Below the pieces are notes generated by a model, which was not told the origin of the DNA, ran no database searches, and saw only the letters and a list, made by a program, of their open reading frames with translations. From the NCBI GenBank assembly GCA_009379995.1, contig WHSR01000016.1, positions 1 through 64,000 on the forward strand: DNA of 64,000 bases. Reading direction: 5' to 3'. Positions within the stretch are counted from its first letter, which is position 1; each line of letters opens with the position of its first letter. This document shows positions 18,607-27,298 of the stretch, piece by piece. The stretch is from Streptosporangiales bacterium (lineage in GTDB: Bacteria; Actinomycetota; Actinomycetes; Streptosporangiales; WHSR01). A program made the position numbers and the translations under genes.

Positions 18607-18672
18607 CCGCCGAGATCTATGTTGTGGGGGTCGTTTGTCCGATTAGGACCCCCACAACATAGATCTCGGCGG
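18607..18672. repeat. 26-bp perfect hairpin, palindromic repeat family B copy 2
   Basis: Arms 18607-18632 and 18647-18672 pair without a mismatch over 26 bases, around a 14-base loop GTTTGTCCGATTAG. It fills the 149-base gap between mocR and the MFS gene. The sequence, loop included, recurs in decayed form at 9335-9396. No T-run follows either arm, so it does not look like a simple terminator. Confidence 0.85.
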
Positions 18673-18730
18673 GGGCCCCAGCCCCCGCCGGAAATCGGTC
18701 GACACCGACCTGTCAGAATGCGGCAAAGAC

Positions 18731-19978
18731 ATGTCGCTTACGTCTGACCTGGGCGGGTTCCGCCTGTTCGCGCTCGGCGCATTGCTCGCCGGGACGATGA
18801 CGGCGAGCAACCTGATGCAGTTCGCGCTGGGCGCGCTCGCCCCGGTGTTCGCCAGCGAACTGAGCCTCAGCCGGTCCCTGCTGGGCGCGCTGATCACCGC
18901 CTACTACGTCGCCGCCGCCGTGTTCTCGCTGCTCGCGGCCGGCGTTGCCGACCGCGTCGGGGGGCGACGGGCGGTCGTCGGCCTGCTGCTTCTCGCCGCC
19001 GTCGGGTTCGTCGCCGTGGCGGCGGCCCCGACGTACGGCTGGCTCGTCGCCGGGGTCGGGCTCGCCGGCGCGGCCACGGCGATGAGCAACCCGACGACGA
19101 ACGCGGCGCTCAGCAGAGGGGACTACGGCGAGTGGCACGGGACGCTCGTCGGCGTGAAGCAGGCGGGAGTGCAGATCGCCGCGTTCATCGCGGGCGCGGC
19201 GCTGCCGCCGCTGGCACTCGCGGTGGGATGGCGCAGCGCGCTGCTCGGCTGCGCGGCGATCGGGCTGGCCCTCCTGCCGCTGGTGACGATGGTGCCGGCG
19301 GACGCCGGCGCAGGTGCCCGCGCGGACGCGGAGGGCGGCGAGGATCCCTCGCCGCACCGCTTCCCGTCGGTGGTCCGGTACCTCGCCAGCTACGCGTTCC
19401 TCATGGGCGCGGGGATGGCGACGGTGACCACGTACCTCGTCCTCTACGCGCACGAGCGGGCCGGTCTCGGCCAGGGCACGGCCGGGATGCTCCTCGCCGT
19501 GGTCGGAATCAGCGCGGTGGTCGCGCGGATCGCCTGGGCAACGGTGGCCGGCCGGCTGCGTGGTGGCTGGAGAACCGGCCTGGTGGGCATGGCTGCCGCG
19601 GCAGTGGCCGGCATCGCGCTGTTCGTGGCCGGCGCCGCGGCCACCTGGAGCCTGTGGGCCGGAGCGATAGTGATCGGCTTCAGCGGTTCTTCCTGGACCG
19701 CCGTGGCGATGCTCGCGGTGATCGACGTGGTGCCGGCATCCCGGGTCGCCCGCGCCTCCGGTCACGTGCTCGCCGGCTTCTACACAGGGCTGTGCATCAC
19801 GCCGCCGGCCTTCGGCGCCATCGTCGACGTCACCGGCGCCTACTGGCCGGCCTGGGGGCTCACCGCCGCGGCGTTCGTCGCCGCCACGGCCCTGTCGTGG
19901 ACGTCCCTGCACAGATTCGGCAGCCGAAATCGCGCCCGGGACCTTGGCTCGTCCGGTCGCCGGCACCCTCAGACGTGA
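18731..19978 (+). CDS. MFS transporter
   Basis: 415 residues with about twelve hydrophobic helices and the MFS motif A-like loop ADRVGGRRAVVGLLLL between helices 2 and 3; the second half repeats it weakly as AGRLRGGWRTGLVGM. Charged linker in the middle (ADAEGGEDPSPHRFPS). The branch resembles oxalate/cyanate-type and drug-export carriers; the substrate is unknown. ATG 18731 lacks a strong ribosome-binding site. Its 3' end overlaps that of the convergent ROK gene by 10 bases. Confidence 0.82.
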   Translation: MSLTSDLGGFRLFALGALLAGTMTASNLMQFALGALAPVFASELSLSRSLLGALITAYYVAAAVFSLLAAGVADRVGGRRAVVGLLLLAAVGFVAVAAAPTYGWLVAGVGLAGAATAMSNPTTNAALSRGDYGEWHGTLVGVKQAGVQIAAFIAGAALPPLALAVGWRSALLGCAAIGLALLPLVTMVPADAGAGARADAEGGEDPSPHRFPSVVRYLASYAFLMGAGMATVTTYLVLYAHERAGLGQGTAGMLLAVVGISAVVARIAWATVAGRLRGGWRTGLVGMAAAAVAGIALFVAGAAATWSLWAGAIVIGFSGSSWTAVAMLAVIDVVPASRVARASGHVLAGFYTGLCITPPAFGAIVDVTGAYWPAWGLTAAAFVAATALSWTSLHRFGSRNRARDLGSSGRRHPQT

Positions 19979-21231
19979 CGGTTGTTGCCGAGGCCCTGGC
20001 CCGAGCGGGTGATGCGCGCGGGATCGCTCAGCATCTGCTCGATCACCAGGCCCGCGGCGCCACGTACCGCCGCCTCCGGGCCGAGCGAGGAGACGGCGAC
20101 CCGCGGCGGTGACCACGGTGCGGCGATCGCCTGCCCCGCCAACGCCGCGGTCAGCGGCTCGACCAGCCATGGAGCGAGCGGGGTGAAGATCCCGCCGAGG
20201 ACCACCGTGTCCGGATCGATGACGTTGATGACGTTGGCCAGGCCAACACCGAGCGCCTCCCCGGCCCGGCGGACCGCCCGCACCGCCCGCTGCTCCTCCC
20301 GTTCCAGGGCGGCGAGCAGCTCCGTGACCGGGCCGTCCGGGTTGCCGGTGCTGGTGGCCGTGTCGGTCGGCAGACCCGCCGACCGGAGGATCGCCTCCTG
20401 CCCGCAGTACCGCTCGATACAGCCCCGGCCGCCGCAGCCGCAGGGCTCACCGGAGGGGTCGATGCTCACGTGGCCGATCTCGCCCGCGAAGCCCCGTGCG
20501 CCGCGGTACATCTGCCCGTCCGTGACGATTCCCGCACCGACACCGATCTCGCTCGAGACGTAGACGAAGTCCCCCCACGCCGAGCCGCCGGCAAACCACA
20601 GCACGCCGAGGGCCGCGAGGTTGGCCTCGTTGTCCAGCCAGATCTCGGTGGGAGCGAGGCCCAGCCGCTCCGCGAGAAGATCCACGATCGGCAGATCGGT
20701 CCAGTCGAGGTTGGGGGCGCGGAGCAGCCGTCCCCGCTCGGGCTCCACGATGCCGGGCACGGCGACGGCGATCCCCTGCGGGGTGAGCTCGAACTCCTCG
20801 GCCGCGCGCAGGGCCGCGGACGCCATGCGGGCAAGTCGGTTCAGCGAGGCCGTGTGCTCGGTTCGGTTGTCGACGCACTCCACCCGGTGGTAGCGGACCC
20901 GGTGGCCGAGGTCGGTGACGCACGCCGCGACGTAATCCACGTTGATCTCCAGGCCGATTCCGGCATGTCCCTGCCGGTTGACCTCCAGCACGCTGCCCGG
21001 ACGCCCGGTCGCCCCCTTGGCCTGGGCCCCCGACTCCGTCAGCAGACCTGCCTCGATCAGCTCACCGGCGAGGCTCGACACCGTCGCCTTGGTCAGGCCC
21101 GTCGCGGTGGCGAGACGTGCCCGGGTGCTCCAGCCGGTCACGCTGATGCTGCGCATCACAAGGCCGAGGTTGTGCCGACGTACGTTCCGCTGGTCCGCGG
21201 GAACCGGCCCGGCGGTGCTGCCGCTGTCCAA
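19969..21231 (-). CDS. xylR: ROK-family repressor of the xylose operon (XylR-like)
   Basis: 420 residues. An N-terminal winged helix starts at ADQRNVRRHNLGLVMRSI and continues STRARLATATGLTKATVSSL. The ROK kinase-like body has GIAVAVPGIVEPERG, the zinc motif CGCGGRGCIERYC and GEIGHVSIDPSG. ROK repressors of this shape bind a sugar or sugar phosphate and leave DNA. I set the start at TTG 21231 because the conserved helix-turn-helix begins upstream of the first ATG and AAGGAGGGG stands 6 bases before this TTG. It is divergent from a sugar ABC importer with xylB and xylA, so xylose is the likely inducer. Confidence 0.85.
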   Translation of the reverse strand: MDSGSTAGPVPADQRNVRRHNLGLVMRSISVTGWSTRARLATATGLTKATVSSLAGELIEAGLLTESGAQAKGATGRPGSVLEVNRQGHAGIGLEINVDYVAACVTDLGHRVRYHRVECVDNRTEHTASLNRLARMASAALRAAEEFELTPQGIAVAVPGIVEPERGRLLRAPNLDWTDLPIVDLLAERLGLAPTEIWLDNEANLAALGVLWFAGGSAWGDFVYVSSEIGVGAGIVTDGQMYRGARGFAGEIGHVSIDPSGEPCGCGGRGCIERYCGQEAILRSAGLPTDTATSTGNPDGPVTELLAALEREEQRAVRAVRRAGEALGVGLANVINVIDPDTVVLGGIFTPLAPWLVEPLTAALAGQAIAAPWSPPRVAVSSLGPEAAVRGAAGLVIEQMLSDPARITRSGQGLGNNRHV

Positions 21232-21341
21232 AACGTCCCCTCCTTGCCGCTTAGTTCGGCAGCCTAACGAAGATGGGCGCGCAACGCTCGTACCGAGAAC
21301 GGTAAACCTCGTCAGATGTCCGATGCCGGTCGCCGATTCCC

Positions 21342-21391
21342 TTGACACGTCCCGTTTACGGCCACTTAGTGTAGTCGCCATACAAACTACA
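21342..21391 (+). promoter_or_regulatory. promoter and operator of the xylose importer operon
   Basis: A consensus -35 TTGACA at 21342-21347 is followed after 18-19 bases by a -10-like TTAGTG/TAGTGT. Overlapping and just downstream is the inverted repeat TGTAGT (21370-21375), ten bases, ACTACA (21386-21391). Repressor bound there would block open-complex formation. The ROK protein encoded divergently is the natural candidate. A second imperfect repeat CTTAGTTCGGCAGCCTAACG lies at 21250-21269 near the ROK start. Confidence 0.6.
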
Positions 21392-21459
21392 TGGCCGAGG
21401 CGGCCATGGCCGGCCCTCCGTCCGTCCCGCGCGCGACGGGCGAGACAGGGGTGAGGAAA

Positions 21460-22767
21460 ATGGACCAAAAACTGACCCGCCGCAACTTTCTTGGCGGCAC
21501 CGGAGCCCTCTCGCTCGGCGCAGCGCTCGCAGCGTGCGGCTTCGGGGTGGGCGAGGAACAACGACGACAGGGCGGTAACACCGCGACCGTCTGGGACGTC
21601 AGGGTCGCAGACGAACAAGATCTCATGAACGAGATCATCAAGAGCTTCAACGCCAGCCACGACAACATGAGAGTTGCCGTGCAGTGGTTCGAGAACGACC
21701 CCTTCAAGAACAAGCTGCGCGTCTCGATGGGCGCGGGAAACCCGCCGGACATCTTCTTCGGCTGGGGTGGCGGCGTCCTCGGGTCCCAGGTGGAGGCCGG
21801 GAAGGTCTACGCCCTGGGCAAGGACGTCGACACCAGCAAGTACCTCACGTCGGTGATGGAGCCGGTGACCATCGACGGCACGGTCTATGGCATACCCAAC
21901 ACGGGCACCCAACCGGTCGTCTTCTACTACAACAAGCCGATCTTCGAGGACAACGGCCTGGAACCCCCGAGGACGTGGTCGGAGACGCTGGACGCGGTAC
22001 GGAAGCTGCGGCGTGCTGGGGTGGACCCGATCAGCCTGGCCGGGAAGAATCAGTGGCCCGGGCTCATGTATTTGGAGTACTTCGTCGACCGGCTGGGCGG
22101 TCCCGAGGTGTTCAACCGGGTCGTACAGCAGGAGGCCGGAGCCTATTCGGACCCGGCGTTCCTGGAGGCGAACCGCTTGATCCAGGAGCTGGCCAGGCTC
22201 AAGGCCTTCCCCGCCGGCTTCACCTCGCTCAACTACGACACCGAACAGTCCACCCAGCTCATCTACAACAACAAAGCGGCGATGCACCTGATGGGGAGCT
22301 GGGACTTCGCCCGGTTCTCGTCCAACGCCGAGGAATTCCTGGATGCGGGCAACCTCGGTTGGTTCACCTTCCCCGAGGTCGAGGGCGGGAAGGGCGATCC
22401 AGCCAACGTGGTCGGTAACCCGACGAGCTACTTCTCGATCAGCGAGGCGTCGAAGACCAAGAACGTGGCGGCGACCTTCCTCAGCGAGGCGATGTTGAGC
22501 GACCAGTACCTCGATGGGCTGATCAACATCGGCCTGGTGCCGCCGCTGAACGGGATCGAGCAGCGGCTGAGCGGCACGGAGTACTCGGACTGGCTGACCT
22601 TCGTCTTCAACCTCGCGAAGGACGCACCGGCCTTCACCCAGTCCTGGGACCAGGCGCTGTCGCCCGAGCAGGCACAGGAGCTGTTGACCAACCTCGACCT
22701 CGTCTTCCTGCTCGACATAACCCCGCAGGAGTTCTCGAACCGAATGAACAAGACCATCGGCCAATGA
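21460..22767 (+). CDS. CUT1-type sugar ABC transporter binding lipoprotein
   Basis: 435 residues. The N-terminus combines a twin-arginine motif (RRNFLGG, Arg7-Arg8) with a lipobox at Cys26 (AALAACGFG), so a Tat-exported lipoprotein. The mature protein is an extracellular solute-binding family 1 fold (IIKSFNASHDNMRVAV, GNPPDIFFGWGGG, YGIPNTGTQPVVFYYN). Such proteins capture mono- or oligosaccharides. Adjacent permeases, xylulokinase and xylose isomerase point to xylose or xylo-oligosaccharides. ATG 21460 is preceded by GTGAGGA; an in-frame ATG at 21391 lies in the operator. The stop overlaps the next start (ATGA). Confidence 0.87.
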   Translation: MDQKLTRRNFLGGTGALSLGAALAACGFGVGEEQRRQGGNTATVWDVRVADEQDLMNEIIKSFNASHDNMRVAVQWFENDPFKNKLRVSMGAGNPPDIFFGWGGGVLGSQVEAGKVYALGKDVDTSKYLTSVMEPVTIDGTVYGIPNTGTQPVVFYYNKPIFEDNGLEPPRTWSETLDAVRKLRRAGVDPISLAGKNQWPGLMYLEYFVDRLGGPEVFNRVVQQEAGAYSDPAFLEANRLIQELARLKAFPAGFTSLNYDTEQSTQLIYNNKAAMHLMGSWDFARFSSNAEEFLDAGNLGWFTFPEVEGGKGDPANVVGNPTSYFSISEASKTKNVAATFLSEAMLSDQYLDGLINIGLVPPLNGIEQRLSGTEYSDWLTFVFNLAKDAPAFTQSWDQALSPEQAQELLTNLDLVFLLDITPQEFSNRMNKTIGQ

Positions 22768-23720
22768 GTGTGCTGGCTCCTGCGCGACTCCGGCAGGACG
22801 TGCCTCGTCGCGTGCGTCCTCGGGGGCGACCGCGGCGCATGCGCTGGATCGTGGCGGCGTTGCTGCTGGCCCCCGCGGCGGCCTTCTTCGCGGCGTTCGC
22901 GCTGGTGCCGATGATCATGGCCGGGGTCCTCAGCCTCTACGACTGGGACGGCGTCTCGCCCGCGGAATACGCCGGGCTCGGCAACTGGACGGAGGCCTTC
23001 ACGGACCCGGTTACCGCACGTGCGCTGCTGCTGACCGTCCAGGTGATGGGCCTGTCGTGGCTCATCCAGACCCCGATCAGCCTGCTGCTCGGGGTCTACC
23101 TGGCCGGCAGGCAGCGACACCGCGCGGTGTTGGGCGTCCTGTACTTCCTGCCGTTGCTGTTCTCCGCGGTAGCCGTCGGGCTGATCTGGTCGTCCGCGAT
23201 CCTCGCGCCAAGCGGGGCGCTCAACACCGCGCTGAGTTCCGTGGGGCTGTCCGGGCTCGGCCGGACCTGGCTCGGCGACACCTCGTTGGCCGTCTACGCG
23301 GTGATCGCGGTGATCGCCTGGCAGTTCATCCCGTTTCACACGCTGCTGTACCAGGCCGGCGCCAGGCAGGTCCCGCAGGTGCTGTACGAGGCAGCCCGGA
23401 TCGACGGCGCCGGAACGCTGCAACAATTCTTTCGGATTACGCTGCCGCAGCTCAAATACACGATAATCACCTCGACCGTGCTGATTCTCACCGGTTCGTT
23501 GACCTACTTCGACGTTGTCTTCGTGATGACCGGCGGCGGCCCGGGCTACGCGACCAGGATCCTGCCACTGCATATGTATCTCAGCGCCTTCAAGGAGACC
23601 GACTTCGGTTACGGGAGCGCCATCGCGGTGATCTTGGCGACCGTCGGCCTCACCCTCTCCATCGTGCTGTTGCGGGTCACCGGCTTCTCCCGGATGCGTA
23701 GCCAGCAGGAGGGGTTCTAG
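22764..23720 (+). CDS. sugar ABC transporter permease, MalF-like
   Basis: 318 residues with six predicted transmembrane helices, the first at about residues 28-50 after an arginine-rich N-terminus. The EAA loop reads YEAARIDGAGTLQQFFRITLP, typical of CUT1 permeases. It forms the membrane channel with the next gene. Its ATG overlaps the stop of the binding-protein gene by four bases and its TAG overlaps the next GTG, so translation of the three is coupled. Confidence 0.88.
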   Translation: MSVLAPARLRQDVPRRVRPRGRPRRMRWIVAALLLAPAAAFFAAFALVPMIMAGVLSLYDWDGVSPAEYAGLGNWTEAFTDPVTARALLLTVQVMGLSWLIQTPISLLLGVYLAGRQRHRAVLGVLYFLPLLFSAVAVGLIWSSAILAPSGALNTALSSVGLSGLGRTWLGDTSLAVYAVIAVIAWQFIPFHTLLYQAGARQVPQVLYEAARIDGAGTLQQFFRITLPQLKYTIITSTVLILTGSLTYFDVVFVMTGGGPGYATRILPLHMYLSAFKETDFGYGSAIAVILATVGLTLSIVLLRVTGFSRMRSQQEGF

Positions 23721-24553
23721 TGACCACCCCAGGGTTTGGCAGGCTGACGCGGCCGTTGCCGCTGGTCGCCGGCCTGATGTGGCTGGTCGTCGCGGTCTAC
23801 CCGATCTACTACATGGTGATCAGCAGCTTCCGCACGCCGGCCGAGTTCCTCAGCGGTAGCCCGTGGCTGCCCACCGGGGATCTCACGATGGAGAACTATC
23901 GGTCGGTAATCGAGGGCGGCATCGGGCTGTTCTTCCTGAACAGCCTGTTCGTCACGGTCAGCAGCGTGGCGCTGATAACGCTCGTGTCCCTGTTGGCCGC
24001 GTACGCGATCAGCCGGGTGGCGAGCCGGACCGTGCTCTTCGTCTTCAACGTGTTCCTGCTCGGCCTGGCGATACCGTACCAGGCGGCCATCATTCCCATT
24101 TACGTTATCATCAACCGGACCGGCCTGTACGACACGCTGTTCGGAATGATTCCCCCGCAGGTCGCTTTCGGCATACCGATTACCGTACTCATCCTGGTCA
24201 ACTTCATTCGGGATATCCCGAACGATCTCTACGACTCGATGGTGATGGACGGCGCCGGGCATTTCCGGCTGCTGCGGAGCCTCGTCGTTCCGCTGTCCCG
24301 GCCGGCGCTGGTGGCGGTCGTCATGTACAACTCGCTGCAGGTATGGAACAACTTCCTTTTCCCGCTGATCCTCACGCAGAGCCAGAACGTGCGCACCGTC
24401 CCTCTCGCGCTGCGGGAGTTTCAGGGTCAGTATGGAATCAATGTGCCCGGGATCATGGCGGCGGTGATCCTGTCCGCGCTGCCGATCATCTTCCTGTACA
24501 TCGTGGCGCGACGGCAGCTCCTGGGCGGGCTGACCGCGGGGTTCGGCAAGTGA
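23720..24553 (+). CDS. sugar ABC transporter permease, MalG-like
   Basis: 277 residues with six transmembrane helices and the EAA-loop equivalent YDSMVMDGAGHFRLLRSLVVP. The glutamate-alanine-alanine start of the loop is replaced (DSMVMDGAG), a known variant in this permease group. GTG start 23720 shares a base with the previous stop. It is the second channel half for the importer. No ATP-binding subunit gene is present in the operon; CUT1 systems in actinomycetes often share one multitask ATPase (MsiK) encoded elsewhere, which is the likely explanation. Confidence 0.87.
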   Translation: MTTPGFGRLTRPLPLVAGLMWLVVAVYPIYYMVISSFRTPAEFLSGSPWLPTGDLTMENYRSVIEGGIGLFFLNSLFVTVSSVALITLVSLLAAYAISRVASRTVLFVFNVFLLGLAIPYQAAIIPIYVIINRTGLYDTLFGMIPPQVAFGIPITVLILVNFIRDIPNDLYDSMVMDGAGHFRLLRSLVVPLSRPALVAVVMYNSLQVWNNFLFPLILTQSQNVRTVPLALREFQGQYGINVPGIMAAVILSALPIIFLYIVARRQLLGGLTAGFGK

Positions 24554-24578
24554 GGGCGCGCGTGCGGAGGTGTGGCAG

Positions 24579-26012
24579 TTGAGCAGCGATATGTACGTCG
24601 CGGGAATCGATTCGTCCACCCAGTCCACCAAGGTCGTGCTGTGCAGGGCCGAGGACGGGGAGATCGTCGAGGAGGCCAGCGCCGCACACCCGGACGGAAC
24701 CGAGACCGACCCCCGTGCCTGGTGGGACGCGCTGAACGAGGCCGGAAGAGGGATGCTCGGCCAGGCCTCGGCGATAGGCGTCGCTGCACAGCAGCACGGG
24801 ATGGTGACCCTGGACGAGGACGGCCGCACGGTGCGTCCGGCGCTGCTGTGGAACGACGTACGATCCGCCCCGCAGGCCCGCGACCTGATCGACGAGCTGG
24901 GCGGCCCGGAGGTGTGGGCGAGCAGGACCGGAAGCGTACCCACCGCCTCGTTCACCGTGACGAAGCTGCGCTGGCTCGCCGAGAACGAGCCGGAGGCCGC
25001 CGCCCGGACGACCTCCGTGCTCCTTCCGCACGACTGGCTCACCTGGCGGCTCGGCGGGGGGGCGGGCCCTGAGGGCAGGGGGGCGGGAAGAGCAGGGCGC
25101 GAGCCGACGACTGACCGCGGCGACGCCTCGGGCACCGGCTACTGGTCGCCGGGTGAGGGATGGCTTCCGGAGTTCGCGCGTACCGCCCTCGGCCACGACG
25201 TCCGGCTGCCCCGGGTCGCCGCACCCGCCGAGACCGTTGGCGAAACGAGCGGCGGCGCGATCCTCTCCCCCGGCACCGGGGACAACATGGGCGCGGCCCT
25301 CGGCATGGGGCTGCGGCCGGGCGACGTCGCCGTGTCCATCGGCACATCCGGCACCGCCTTCGTGACCGTGGAGAAGTCGACGGCCGACCCGTCCGGCATG
25401 GTCGCCGGTTTCGCCGACGCCACCGGCCGCTTCCTTCCGCTGGTCTGTACGCTCAACGCCGCCCGGATCCTCACCACGACCGCCGGGCTGCTCGGCGTCG
25501 ACACCGGCGAGCTCTCCCGGCTCGCGCTGCGGGCCCGGCCCGGCGCGGACGGCGTCACCCTGCTCCCGTACCTGGACGGGGAGCGCACACCGAACCGGCC
25601 CGAGGCGACCGGTGTGCTGCGCGGCCTGACGACCGCCTCCGCCACCCGGGAGAACCTCGCCCGAGCCGCGGTGGAGGCGATGCTGGCCAGCCTGGCCGAC
25701 GCGGTGGATTACCTCCGCACCCAGGGCGCGACCGTGCGACGCCTGCTGCTCATCGGGGGCGGGGCGCGCTCCGGTGCGGTCCGGCGGCTCGCGCCCAGCG
25801 TCTTCGGGATGCCCGTGGACGTGCCGGAGCCGGCCGAGTACGTCGCGATCGGCGCGGCCCGGCAGGCGGCGTGGGCGCTTTCCGGCGACGCCGAACCGCC
25901 CCCGTGGAGGCCGCCGGCCGCGCAGACCTACGAGGACACCCCGCGCCCGGAGATCCGCGAGCAGTACGCCGCGTTGCGCGACGACACGGCCGCATGGCAC
26001 GCCCAGCCGTGA
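24579..26012 (+). CDS. xylB: xylulokinase
   Basis: About 477 residues of the FGGY sugar-kinase fold: N-terminal ATPase motif [16 protein letters not shown], substrate-loop [14 protein letters not shown], and C-terminal [21 protein letters not shown]. It phosphorylates D-xylulose made by the isomerase encoded next. TTG 24579 has GGAGG at 8 bases and is my choice; GTG 24570 and ATG 24591 are alternatives. A glycine/arginine-rich insertion (about residues 158-180) after LTWRLGG is unusual for the family. The last codons CCG TGA belong to a 56-base palindromic repeat that separates it from xylA. Confidence 0.9.
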   Translation: MSSDMYVAGIDSSTQSTKVVLCRAEDGEIVEEASAAHPDGTETDPRAWWDALNEAGRGMLGQASAIGVAAQQHGMVTLDEDGRTVRPALLWNDVRSAPQARDLIDELGGPEVWASRTGSVPTASFTVTKLRWLAENEPEAAARTTSVLLPHDWLTWRLGGGAGPEGRGAGRAGREPTTDRGDASGTGYWSPGEGWLPEFARTALGHDVRLPRVAAPAETVGETSGGAILSPGTGDNMGAALGMGLRPGDVAVSIGTSGTAFVTVEKSTADPSGMVAGFADATGRFLPLVCTLNAARILTTTAGLLGVDTGELSRLALRARPGADGVTLLPYLDGERTPNRPEATGVLRGLTTASATRENLARAAVEAMLASLADAVDYLRTQGATVRRLLLIGGGARSGAVRRLAPSVFGMPVDVPEPAEYVAIGAARQAAWALSGDAEPPPWRPPAAQTYEDTPRPEIREQYAALRDDTAAWHAQP

Positions 26013-26061
26013 TCTTGCAGAAATTCAAATCGGCCGATTTGAATTTCTGCAAGATCACGGC
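26006..26061. repeat. palindromic repeat family A, copy R1 (xylB/xylA junction)
   Basis: A 56-base perfect palindrome without a loop. Outer arm GCCGTGATCTTGCAGAAA, inner stem TTCAAATCGG. The TGA at 26010-26012 is the xylB stop. It ends 21 bases before the xylA GTG. Confidence 0.95.
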
Positions 26062-26082
26062 CAAGGGAGAGAGGGGATACAC

Positions 26083-27252
26083 GTGACCACCACACACGAC
26101 CCGTATACGCCCACACCTGGCGACAGGTTCACGTTCGGACTGTGGACAGTGGGCTGGCGGGCCCTCGACCTGTTCGGCGACCCGACCCGGGAGCCGCTGG
26201 ACCCGGCCCGGGGCGTCGCCGAGCTGGCCAGGCTCGGCGCGTACGGCGTGACGTTCCACGACAATGACGTCTTCCCGTTCGACGCGGACGGCGCCGAACG
26301 GGAGCGGCACATCGCCAGGTTCCGCAAGGCGTTGGACGAACACGGGCTGGTCGTCCCGATGGCGACCACCAACCTCTTCACCCACCCGGTGTTCAAGGAC
26401 GGCGCCTTCACCGCCAACGACAGGGACGTACGCCGGTTCGCCCTCCGCAAGGTGATGGCCAACGTCGACCTCGCCGCCGAGCTGGGCGCGCGCACCTACG
26501 TCTGCTGGGGCGGCCGGGAAGGCGCGGAGTCCGGGGCGGCCAAGGACGTCCGCGCCGCCCTCGACCGGTACAAGGAAGCCTTCGACATCCTCACGTCCTA
26601 CGTACGCGACCAGGACTACCCGCTCCGTTTCGCGCTCGAGCCGAAGCCCAACGAACCGCGCGGCGATCTCCTGCTGCCCACCATCGGGCACGCCCTCGCC
26701 TTCATCGAGGCCCTCGAGCACCCGGAGCTGGTGGGGCTCAACCCCGAGGTCGGCCACGAGGAGATGGCCGGGCTCAACTTCGCGCACGGCCTCGCCCAGG
26801 CCCTCTGGCACGGCAAGCTCTTCCACGTCGACCTCAACGGCCAGAACGGCCCCCGCTTCGACCAAGACCTACGGTTCGGCGCCGGCAACGCGCGCGGAGC
26901 GTTCTGGGTGGTGGACATCCTGGAAAACGGCGGGTACGACGGGCCGCGGCACTTCGACTTCAAGCCGCCGCGGACCGAGGACGACGCGGGGGTGTGGGAG
27001 TCGGCCCGCGGATGCATGCGCAACTACCTGATCCTGCGGGAGAAGGTCCGGGCGTTCCGAGCCGACCCAGAGGTACACGAGGCGCTGCGCGCCGCCCGGG
27101 TCGACGAGCTCGCCCAGCCGACGCTGGCGGCGGGCGAGGATCTGCGGTCGCTGCGGGACGAGGAGACGGACGTAGCGGCGCTCGCCTCCCGTGGCATGGC
27201 CTACGAGCGGCTGGACCAGCTCGCCCTCGAACACCTCTACGGCGTCCGCTGA
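26083..27252 (+). CDS. xylA: xylose isomerase
   Basis: 389 residues, the length of the class I actinobacterial enzyme. Signatures: TFGLWTVGW near the start, GVTFHDND with the catalytic histidine, YVCWGGREG, the metal ligands in [11 protein letters not shown] and [22 protein letters not shown] and FDFKPPR. It converts D-xylose to D-xylulose with divalent metal in the cytoplasm. GTG 26083 follows GGGAGAGAGGGG, which lies right after repeat R1. With xylB before it, the operon order is importer, kinase, isomerase. Its 3' end faces a convergent sigma-factor gene 46 bases away. Confidence 0.95.
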   Translation: MTTTHDPYTPTPGDRFTFGLWTVGWRALDLFGDPTREPLDPARGVAELARLGAYGVTFHDNDVFPFDADGAERERHIARFRKALDEHGLVVPMATTNLFTHPVFKDGAFTANDRDVRRFALRKVMANVDLAAELGARTYVCWGGREGAESGAAKDVRAALDRYKEAFDILTSYVRDQDYPLRFALEPKPNEPRGDLLLPTIGHALAFIEALEHPELVGLNPEVGHEEMAGLNFAHGLAQALWHGKLFHVDLNGQNGPRFDQDLRFGAGNARGAFWVVDILENGGYDGPRHFDFKPPRTEDDAGVWESARGCMRNYLILREKVRAFRADPEVHEALRAARVDELAQPTLAAGEDLRSLRDEETDVAALASRGMAYERLDQLALEHLYGVR

Positions 27253-27298
27253 ACCGACTCGTCTCCTCTGCCGCGCGGCCGGCACGTCAGCGTCGGTG

